A DNA stretch of 64,000 nt from Virgibacillus phasianinus (GTDB taxonomy: Bacteria; Bacillota; Bacilli; Bacillales; Amphibacillaceae): NCBI RefSeq assembly GCF_002216775.1, contig NZ_CP022315.1, forward strand, positions 1,860,001-1,924,000, written 5' to 3'. Numbering within the stretch: the stretch's first letter is position 1; every line of letters begins with the position of its first letter. Shown here piece after piece: positions 16,469 through 23,856 of the stretch. The position numbers and the translations under genes are program-made. The notes beneath the pieces were generated by a model. That model was not told where the DNA came from. It ran no database searches and saw only the letters and a program-made list of their open reading frames with translations.

Positions 16469-18004
16469 TTGAAGAAAAAAATTACCATTACAGCAGTGGG
16501 TGTGATGTTGCTATTTTCGACACTTTTAACGGCAGTATTCGCGCAAACGAATGGAAGTACAGGTAAGAAAGTACACAACCATGATGAAGCATTTAAACTT
16601 GGTGTGGAGGTGTTACTTGAGGAAAATTTAGATTTGCTTGAAGGGAAAAACGTTGGTTTAATTACGAATCCGACAGGTGTCACACAGGATTTAAACAGTA
16701 TCGTTGATGTACTTTACAATCATCCTGATGTCAATCTGGTTTCCTTGTACGGGCCTGAACACGGTATACGAGGCAGTGCCCAAGCAGGTGCAGGTGTTGA
16801 CTTTTATATTGATCCGATAACGGGACTGCCGGTCTTCAGCTTGTACGGTGATACGAAAAAGCCAACACCAGAAATGCTAGAAGGTGTTGACGTTCTTTTG
16901 TTTGATATTCAAGACGTTGGGACACGCTTCTACACGTATATTTATACGATGGCACTCGCTATGGAAGCTGCTGCGGAAAACGACATTGAATTTGTGGTAC
17001 TTGACCGCCCGAACCCAATCGGAGGCAATAAGGTTGAAGGACCGGTTCTTAATCCGGATTACGCTTCATTTGTTGGAAAATACCCGATACCAATTCGACA
17101 CGGCATGACTGTTGGCGAACTGGCGAAATTGTTTAACAATGAGTATGACATAGGAGCTGATTTAACGGTTGTTGAAATGAACGGATGGGAACGTTCCATG
17201 TATTATGATGATACGCCGCTTGAATGGGTGCTGCCTTCACCAAATATGCCAACATTAGACACGGCGACCGTTTATCCGGGGGCAGCGTGGATTGAAGGAA
17301 CAAATGTATCGGAAGGACGGGGTACGACGAGACCATTCGAATTAATCGGCGCTCCGTATATCAATAGTCCAGAACTTGTCAGTGAATTAAGCGCACTTGA
17401 CCTTCCGGGAGTTCTTTTCCGGGCGGCATCCTTCACACCACTGTATTCGAAATATGCAGGGGAGCTTGTCCATGGGCTCCAAATCCATGTGACGGACCGT
17501 GAAAACTACGAGCCTATCAAAACAGGACTTGCGATTGTGAAAACCATTCATGATTTGTACCCAGACGATTTTGAGTTCCGTGCTGAAAACAGTAATGGCG
17601 TTTCCTTTTTCGATCTATTGGTAGGTAATGGATGGATTCGTGACATGATCAATGAGGGCGCTTCAATGGAAGAAATCGTTGGCAACTGGCAGGGAGATCT
17701 AGAAGAATTTAAAGAACTGCGAAGGGACTACCTACTTTACAAGACAAGTGCTACGGAAATCAAAACACTTGTTGTGCACTTGGAAGAAGAAGGCGTTATT
17801 GAGGCTGATACGGCCCGTGCCCTCAAAATGCATTTGACTGCAGTGATTCGCTACGAAGAAGAGGGTCTTGCAAATAAAGTTGTCAAACATATGAAGGGCT
17901 TTAATGTACTGCTTAAGCACCAGGAAGAACAGGGGATGATTCCCGAGAAAGCTTATAAGCATCTAAAGGCTGATACGAATGCATTGATTGCACAATGGCA
18001 ATAA
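16469..18004 (+). CDS. namZ: Secreted exo-beta-N-acetylmuramidase NamZ (DUF1343, YbbC) with FIMAH-like domain
   Basis: Releases MurNAc from the non-reducing end of peptidoglycan chains; partner of NagZ and AmiE in B. subtilis wall recycling. The TTG start at 16469 is chosen because GGGAGG (16456-16461) sits 7 bp before it; an ATG at 16454 overlaps that site. Signal peptide MKKKITITAVGVMLLFSTLL then TAVFAQ. DUF1343 hallmarks: GLITNPTGV, LYGPEHGIRGSAQAG and FDIQDVGTRFYTYIYTM. The C-terminal ~85 residues (TEIKTLVVHLEEEGVIEADT, LKMHLTAV, KVVKHMKGF) match the shared domain, ending in AQWQ. It is followed after 73 bp by the GH84 gene. Confidence 0.9.
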   Translation: MKKKITITAVGVMLLFSTLLTAVFAQTNGSTGKKVHNHDEAFKLGVEVLLEENLDLLEGKNVGLITNPTGVTQDLNSIVDVLYNHPDVNLVSLYGPEHGIRGSAQAGAGVDFYIDPITGLPVFSLYGDTKKPTPEMLEGVDVLLFDIQDVGTRFYTYIYTMALAMEAAAENDIEFVVLDRPNPIGGNKVEGPVLNPDYASFVGKYPIPIRHGMTVGELAKLFNNEYDIGADLTVVEMNGWERSMYYDDTPLEWVLPSPNMPTLDTATVYPGAAWIEGTNVSEGRGTTRPFELIGAPYINSPELVSELSALDLPGVLFRAASFTPLYSKYAGELVHGLQIHVTDRENYEPIKTGLAIVKTIHDLYPDDFEFRAENSNGVSFFDLLVGNGWIRDMINEGASMEEIVGNWQGDLEEFKELRRDYLLYKTSATEIKTLVVHLEEEGVIEADTARALKMHLTAVIRYEEEGLANKVVKHMKGFNVLLKHQEEQGMIPEKAYKHLKADTNALIAQWQ

Positions 18005-18077
18005 AGGGTGATATTTGATGAGCTAGGCCCTCCAGGTTACTGGGGGTCTACAAATAGTTTTTATAAAAGAAGAAGGG

Positions 18078-20582
18078 GTGGTACACATTCGTACACAGTT
18101 TTTCGTAAATCGGCGCCTGCTTTTCTGTTTTGTGTTAATGCTGCTAATGCCCGTGTTAGTTGCTACAAACAGTGGTGTTGCTTATGCAAAGTCACCAGCC
18201 AAGGATATTAGTGTTTCACCAACACCGCAACAGCTGAAGGTAATTGGAGATGGCTTTCCGCTGACTCCCGTTGTTGGGTTAGTTACTGGAGAACACACGG
18301 ACCCCGAAGCGATTCGTGAAGTTATCGATACATTACATTCTGCTGATGTTAAGCGAATTGTGCGCAATAATGACGGGACGGTTCCGAATACCCCCGTTAC
18401 AATTTGGGTAGGAATGCCGTCTGAAAATCCGGTAATAAAAGAAGCGATACAAGCGCTTGGTGTGGAAGGACCTGATGTTCTTAAAAATGAAAGCTATGTG
18501 CTTGCAAGTGGGCTTGGGAAAGACGGTAAAAAAAGAATCGTCTTAGCTGGGAAAGATACAACGGGAACATTTTACGCTGCTCAAACGTTTGATCAACTTC
18601 TTAATCCCCAATCTGGCAGGGATTGGGTTCCGGGAGTGACTATTCGCGATTGGCCCAAAATGCCTCTGCGCGGGGTGATTGAAGGATTTTATGGCAAACC
18701 GTGGTCACATGAAGATCGGTTGAGTCAAATGAAATTTTATGGTGAAAACAAGCTGAACACATACGTTTACGCACCAAAAGATGATCCGTACCATCTGAGT
18801 AAATGGCGTGAACCTTATCCAGAAAATCGTCTTAATTTACTGAAAGGGCTTGTGGAAAAGGCAGAGCAAAATCATGTGCAGTTCGTATTCGGCCTTTCCC
18901 CGGGTACAAGTGTCTGTTATTCGGGAAACGATGATTTTGCGTTATTGATGGACAAGATGCAGTCTATGTACGATATCGGTGTGCGCTCCTTTGCGATTTT
19001 TCTGGATGATATCTCCCAAAATCTGCGCTGTGAATCAGACCAACAGAAATTTGGAGACGAACCTAGTCCCGCTGCAGCCGCGCAAGCGTTTTTGTTAAAT
19101 CGCTTTCAACAGGAATTTATTGCAACACATGAGAACACCAATCGGCTCATTACGGTGCCAACTGAATATTCAGGAACCGCAAATACCATCTATCAACAAC
19201 AATTTGCAGAGTTAGTTGATCAAAAAATAATTGTTGATTGGACGGGACCCGCTGTCGTTTCCCATGAAATCACCTCAGAACAGGCACAGGAAGCAGCGGA
19301 TATGTTTGGCCATGATTTGTTGCTTTGGGACAATTACCCGGTGAACGACTTTGACACGAGTCGTTTGTTTCTAGGGCCGCTCATGAACCGGGATCCAGAT
19401 CTGACTGAACACGGCGTGCTGGGAATAACGGCCAACCCACTGATTCAGGCGGAAGCATCAAAAATAGCCTTATATACTGTGGCTGATTATACATGGAATC
19501 CCGACGCTTACGATCCACTGGCCTCCTGGAAACGGAGTCTAACCTCTTTTGGGGGTGATGCAGCAGAGGACTTGAAAACTTTTGCGGAAAATACGTATTC
19601 TTCTCGGTTGAATGATCAAGAATCATTGACACTTTCACCGCTAATAGAGGAGTTGTGGACTGCTTATGAATCGGATGATGTTAAGCGTGCGGCAACCAGA
19701 TTACTAGATGAATTTCAAACGATTGAACAAGCACCAACAAAATTGCGAAATAACTTGGATAATGAAAACTTTTTGAAGGAAGCCTCACCATGGCTCGAAA
19801 AGCTAACCTTTTATGGAAAGGCTGGACAGGCTGCGGTTAAGATGTTAACCGCTCAACTGGATGGTGAACAGGAAAAGGCCCAGCATTTTCGGGCGGAACT
19901 GGATACCATTCTTGCCCACGATACCATTGAATTGGACGTAACCGAGCCGCTCGTGGCGACAAGAAGTCTAGACGGGATAAATACGTTTCGCGGGGCAGGT
20001 GAGCTCATCCAATACACGCCTGAATTTGGCGATACCACGGGAACAAACATCTGGGGTTATGAAATAACAGTTGTGGACGGTAAAGTTGTGGCAATGGGCG
20101 GCAACAACTCGCCAATTCCCGACAACGGCTACGTACTCAGCATACATGTCAGCAACTGGCTGAAAAGCAATGCAATCATCGGCGCAAAATCTAGTGTTGA
20201 GAATGGCAAGGTAACCCTCACGATTCCTGAAGGGGTATACACGATTCCAAACGATAAGGTAATGGCACCGGGTGTGATCCAGCCGTTCATCCAGAAAGCG
20301 ATTACGATTTACGAGACCAGAAGTGCCGCGGATGCGAAGTCGCTCATTCAACGTTTCGTAAAAGAAGGAGAATTTTCCAGTGATGATGCAGTTCGTGCTT
20401 TAACGATGCATTTGACCGCTGTGAGCCAATACGAAGAACAGGATTTAGCGGAAAAGGTTGTCAAGCACATGAAGGGCTTTAAACTATTGCTTGATCAGCA
20501 GAAAGAACAGGAAGCAATATCGGAAAGAGCTTACGATGTTCTTGGGTTAGTTGCAGATTCTTTGATTAAACAGTGGCAATAG
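18078..20582 (+). CDS. Secreted GH84 beta-N-acetylglucosaminidase with FIMAH-like domain
   Basis: Hydrolyses terminal beta-GlcNAc by substrate-assisted catalysis. After a signal peptide (LLFCFVLMLLMPVLVA ... AYAKS) comes an N-terminal alpha/beta domain (about 45-190, VLAGKDTTGTFYAAQT), then the GH84 barrel from RGVIEGFYGKPWS (199-210), with YAPKDDPYH and the paired catalytic Asp310-Asp311 in FAIFLDDIS. A helical region follows, and the shared domain fills about 745-834 (LTMHLTAV, KVVKHMKGFKLLLDQQ, IKQWQ). The start is awkward: GTG 18078 overlaps its own AAGGGG, and an ATT at 18087 has better spacing. GH84 is not part of the classic nagZ-amiE-namZ set. Confidence 0.88.
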   Translation: MVHIRTQFFVNRRLLFCFVLMLLMPVLVATNSGVAYAKSPAKDISVSPTPQQLKVIGDGFPLTPVVGLVTGEHTDPEAIREVIDTLHSADVKRIVRNNDGTVPNTPVTIWVGMPSENPVIKEAIQALGVEGPDVLKNESYVLASGLGKDGKKRIVLAGKDTTGTFYAAQTFDQLLNPQSGRDWVPGVTIRDWPKMPLRGVIEGFYGKPWSHEDRLSQMKFYGENKLNTYVYAPKDDPYHLSKWREPYPENRLNLLKGLVEKAEQNHVQFVFGLSPGTSVCYSGNDDFALLMDKMQSMYDIGVRSFAIFLDDISQNLRCESDQQKFGDEPSPAAAAQAFLLNRFQQEFIATHENTNRLITVPTEYSGTANTIYQQQFAELVDQKIIVDWTGPAVVSHEITSEQAQEAADMFGHDLLLWDNYPVNDFDTSRLFLGPLMNRDPDLTEHGVLGITANPLIQAEASKIALYTVADYTWNPDAYDPLASWKRSLTSFGGDAAEDLKTFAENTYSSRLNDQESLTLSPLIEELWTAYESDDVKRAATRLLDEFQTIEQAPTKLRNNLDNENFLKEASPWLEKLTFYGKAGQAAVKMLTAQLDGEQEKAQHFRAELDTILAHDTIELDVTEPLVATRSLDGINTFRGAGELIQYTPEFGDTTGTNIWGYEITVVDGKVVAMGGNNSPIPDNGYVLSIHVSNWLKSNAIIGAKSSVENGKVTLTIPEGVYTIPNDKVMAPGVIQPFIQKAITIYETRSAADAKSLIQRFVKEGEFSSDDAVRALTMHLTAVSQYEEQDLAEKVVKHMKGFKLLLDQQKEQEAISERAYDVLGLVADSLIKQWQ

Positions 20583-20608
20583 ATTCATAGATTCGCTGCA
20601 TAAAATTT

Positions 20609-20643
20609 CCTCTTGTGGCAGGACAATTCTGGGCCACAAGAGG
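20609..20643 (+). terminator. Stem-loop between GH84 and amiE-like genes
   Basis: CCTCTTGTGGC and GCCACAAGAGG pair perfectly over 11 bp with a 13-base loop. No T run follows, and the AmiE Shine-Dalgarno is 8 bases downstream, so mRNA processing or attenuation is as likely as termination. Confidence 0.5.
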
Positions 20644-20665
20644 CATCTGTGGGAGGAGAAAAATA

Positions 20666-22144
20666 ATGATAAAACAATTCATAACGATAGCGTTGATTTT
20701 TGTTTTTGTCGTCTCGTCATTTTTCGTAAGTGCAAGAACAAGTTATGCTTCATCAATCGTGTTGGAGCCAGGACCAGCAAGCAGCGTTCACATGCTGCAG
20801 CAACCGCTAGATGAAATAGATGGGGTTATCCAACAAGGGATTGACAACAGAATAATGGCAGGGGCGGTGGTCTTGGTAGCCCGGTCTGGGAAAATCGTCA
20901 AAGAGGATGCCCACGGCTACGCGGCCCGTTATGTAAATGATGATTATGAGGAAATGGAAAACCCTGTGAAAATGCAAGCAGACACGATCTTTGACTTGGC
21001 TTCCATAACAAAAATTTTCACCTCGACTGCTGTGATGCAGTTGTATGAAAAGGGAAAGTTTAACTTGGATGATCCAGTGGCAACATATATTCCTGCATTT
21101 GCCCAAAATGGTAAGGAAGATGTAACCATAAGGCAATTGTTGACACACACTTCCGGCTTCACCCCATGGATTTCCCTATATACCATGGCGGATTCACGGG
21201 AGGAGGCGTATCAAACTGTATTTGCCCAACCGTTAGAACATGATCCGGGCACCCATTACGCCTACAGTGATCTTAACATGATTACACTTGGGGCATTGGT
21301 CGAACAACTGTCAGGCGAACGACTTGATCACTATATTAACGAACATATTACAGAGCCTCTTGGAATGAATGATACGATGTTCAATCCGCCGGCATCACTA
21401 AAGGATCGTACTGCTGCGACGGAATATCAGCCGTGGACAGACAGAGGGCTTGTTTGGGCTGAGGTACACGATGAAAACGCCTGGATCATGGATGGTGTTG
21501 CTGGCCATGCAGGATTGTTTTCAACCGCACGGGACTTGGCAATTTTTGCACAAATGATTCTTAATGATGGGCAATATGAAGGGGCAAGAATTCTTCAACC
21601 AGAGTCCGTCCAGCTAATGGGAACCAATCAACTTCCTAATTTTCCAGGTGATGCGCATGGCCTAGGTTGGGAATTGAATCAAAGCTGGTACATGGGAGCC
21701 TTAGCGTCGCCTTCAACAATGGGGCATACTGGATTTACCGGGACTTCCATTGTTATCAACCCGAACAAGCAAACGATGGTAATTGTACTGACGAATAATG
21801 TTCATCCGACCCGTGAATCTTCTTCAACCAATCCGATTCGTCGACAGGTGGCAGGAAAAACCGCGGATGCTATCTATGCCTGGAGTGCTGCCAGCATGAA
21901 GGAGCTTGTAAAGCAATTGGAGGAAAAAGGGGAATTTGAGAACAGTGATGCCGTTCACCGATTAACGTTACATTTGACGGCAGTGAACCAATATGAAAGC
22001 AATGACCAAGCGGAAAAAGTTGTTAAACATATGAAAAACTTTAAACTATTGTTGGACCATCAAAAGGAAAGCGAATTGATTTCCGAGGAAGCCTATGAAA
22101 CTCTTAAAACTGACGCGAATTATTTGATAGAGAAGTGGCAGTAG
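20666..22144 (+). CDS. amiE: Secreted serine hydrolase AmiE-like (class C beta-lactamase fold) with FIMAH-like domain
   Basis: Related to YbbE/AmiE, the N-acetylmuramyl-L-alanine amidase that strips stem peptides from MurNAc. ATG 20666 has GGGAGGAG at 20651-20658; frame-compatible upstream codons lack a site. Signal peptide MIKQFITIALIFVFVVSSFF ... SYASS. The beta-lactamase-fold motifs are Ser113-x-x-Lys116 (LASITK), Tyr200-Ser-Asp (YAYSDLN) and HTGFTG. The last ~80 residues (ASMKELVKQLEEKGEFENSD, KVVKHMKNFKLLLDHQ, IEKWQ) are the shared domain. Substrate assignment rests on neighbours NagZ and NamZ; other penicillin-binding-protein-like esterases share these motifs. Confidence 0.85.
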   Translation: MIKQFITIALIFVFVVSSFFVSARTSYASSIVLEPGPASSVHMLQQPLDEIDGVIQQGIDNRIMAGAVVLVARSGKIVKEDAHGYAARYVNDDYEEMENPVKMQADTIFDLASITKIFTSTAVMQLYEKGKFNLDDPVATYIPAFAQNGKEDVTIRQLLTHTSGFTPWISLYTMADSREEAYQTVFAQPLEHDPGTHYAYSDLNMITLGALVEQLSGERLDHYINEHITEPLGMNDTMFNPPASLKDRTAATEYQPWTDRGLVWAEVHDENAWIMDGVAGHAGLFSTARDLAIFAQMILNDGQYEGARILQPESVQLMGTNQLPNFPGDAHGLGWELNQSWYMGALASPSTMGHTGFTGTSIVINPNKQTMVIVLTNNVHPTRESSSTNPIRRQVAGKTADAIYAWSAASMKELVKQLEEKGEFENSDAVHRLTLHLTAVNQYESNDQAEKVVKHMKNFKLLLDHQKESELISEEAYETLKTDANYLIEKWQ

Positions 22145-22145
22145 A

Positions 22146-22260
22146 GGGGGTCAGAAGGGGGTCATAGAGGGGGTCAGTCCCCCGTTGCATTAGAGTGTTA
22201 AAGTGATGCATAAAAGGGGTCAGTCCCCCATTGCTTTAAAGCGCTAAAGCGATGGGGGGA
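22146..22260. repeat. Degenerate REP-like palindromes, two copies
   Basis: Iterated AGGGGGTCAG units, then GGGGGTCAGTCCCCCGTTGC and a second GGGGTCAGTCCCCCATTGC with TTTAAAGCGCTAAAGCGATG. A decayed pair of the REP-like family after the amiE-like stop. Confidence 0.75.
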
Positions 22261-22347
22261 TGTGCATTTCAATCAGCAATCAAACCATGGAAATATCGAC
22301 TTCCAAAAAGGTGTCAAAATAAGTTATTTAATACGGAGGGATGAAAT

Positions 22348-23499
22348 GTGAAAAAGTGGTATGTCATGGTTTTGGCCATTTTACTTTTGTTTTCATCATT
22401 ACCCGGGACTGTGTCTGCTAAAGATGTGAACAAAAGGGATGCGGATAATCGGGAGGACTTTGAGCCTGGGGATGAAGTGACTGTCAAGGTTGCCACTTAT
22501 AATACGCATGCGGGAATCGGGGTTGATGGGCGTTACGACCTTGATAGAATTGCAGATACCATTCGCGAATCCGGAGCCGAAATTATCGGCTTGCAGGAAG
22601 TTGATGTGCACTGGGGTGGCCGAAGTCAATATGAAAATGAAATCAAGATACTCGCCGATAAACTGAACATGAATTACTTTTTTGCACCTATTTACAATCT
22701 GGATCCACCGTCAGAAGGAAGTCCAAGAAGACAGTACGGTGTGGCTGTTTTGAGTAAATACCCAATTTTAAACGCCGAAAATCATAACATTGCAAGGTTG
22801 TCGACCCAAGATCCTAATCCCTCACCGAGACCTGCGCCAGGTTTTCTCGAGGCGCAGATTCATGTGCTAGGCGAGGAAGTATGGTTTTACGTAACACACC
22901 TTGACTATCGACCGGATCCGACCGTTCGGGAAATGCAAATCGAGGATATGCTCGAAATTATGTCTGGGCACAGCAATAGCCTACTGGTTGGCGATATGAA
23001 CGCATCTCCAGACTCACCTGAATTGGACCCGCTCTTTCAACAATTTGGAGATGCCTGGGCAATGACCCATGAGAATCCCGGCTATACGTACCCCTCCCAC
23101 TCGCCGATTAAACGAATTGACTATCTATTTACAACACCGGGGATGGAAGTCGAGTCAGCACACATTTTCCAGTCAAAGGCGTCAGACCATCTTCCAGTGA
23201 CATCGGATGTTACCTTTGAGCTTGGGAGTCATCCATTTGATGCAGCCGGTTTGAGCTCCCTGATTGATTATTTTAAGGAAGCGGGAGAATTCGCTAGTGA
23301 CGATGCTATCCGTGCATTAAAACTCCATTTGGCTGTTGTGAGCCAATACGAGGAAAAAGAACAAGGGGAAAAGGTTATCGAACATATGAAAGGCTTTAAG
23401 GTTTTGTTGGACCATCAGGAAGAAAGTGGGCTGCTTTCGGGAGAAGCGTATGAGATTCTTAGGAATGATGCGGATTATTTGATAAGGGGATGGCAGTAG
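22348..23499 (+). CDS. Secreted endonuclease/exonuclease/phosphatase-family protein with FIMAH-like domain
   Basis: Metal-dependent phosphoesterase of the EEP (DNase I-like) superfamily. GTG 22348 is preceded by CGGAGGG at 22334-22340; an ATG at 22341 is out of frame. Signal peptide MKKWYVMVLAILLLFSSLPG then TVSAK. EEP motifs: ATYNTHAGIG, metal Glu in IIGLQEVD, LVGDMNASPDS, RIDYLF and the catalytic SDHLPV. The substrate may be extracellular DNA, a phosphodiester or a lipid headgroup; not decided. The last ~80 residues carry the shared domain (LSSLIDYFKEAGEFASDD, KVIEHMKGFKVLLDHQ, IRGWQ). Last gene of the cluster, followed by a strong terminator. Confidence 0.87.
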   Translation: MKKWYVMVLAILLLFSSLPGTVSAKDVNKRDADNREDFEPGDEVTVKVATYNTHAGIGVDGRYDLDRIADTIRESGAEIIGLQEVDVHWGGRSQYENEIKILADKLNMNYFFAPIYNLDPPSEGSPRRQYGVAVLSKYPILNAENHNIARLSTQDPNPSPRPAPGFLEAQIHVLGEEVWFYVTHLDYRPDPTVREMQIEDMLEIMSGHSNSLLVGDMNASPDSPELDPLFQQFGDAWAMTHENPGYTYPSHSPIKRIDYLFTTPGMEVESAHIFQSKASDHLPVTSDVTFELGSHPFDAAGLSSLIDYFKEAGEFASDDAIRALKLHLAVVSQYEEKEQGEKVIEHMKGFKVLLDHQEESGLLSGEAYEILRNDADYLIRGWQ

Positions 23500-23543
23500 A
23501 AACGGTTATATTATTCATTTAGATGATTGCAAAAAAGTAAAAT

Positions 23544-23572
23544 GGCCTCCGCAAAATTGTGGAGGCCTTTTT
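23544..23572 (+). terminator. Intrinsic terminator ending the FIMAH cluster
   Basis: GGCCTCC, 10-base loop, GGAGGCC and TTTTTG, 43 bases after the stop codon. Confidence 0.88.
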
Positions 23573-23573
23573 G

Positions 23574-23653
23574 TACTTTAAGAATCGGTATAAAGTATAA
23601 AAAAATCTAAGGCTTTCGCCATTAGTTCTTGGCGACAAGCCAAGATTTTCTAA
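23574..23653 (+). repeat. Family D leader repeat
   Basis: ACTTTAAGAATCGGTATAAA then the complete GGCTTTCGCC / GGCGACAAGCC hairpin, beginning right at the end of the terminator and lying about 200 bp upstream of the sigma-54 activator gene. The first half is shortened. Confidence 0.8.
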
Positions 23654-23856
23654 TGTCTCCGCACACAAGGGTCATTGGCGAAACGGGATTGGAGTCGACT
23701 AAATTGTAGGATTATTCTTTCTATTGTGAAATAACCGTGCTACCATAGGATAATAAAAAAACTAGTTTTTTGTCGTAACAATTGAACTTAGTAAAATTAC
23801 GAGTTACATAGACTTAAAAATAAAAACTTGGACCAAAAAAGATTGGAGGCATTTCT

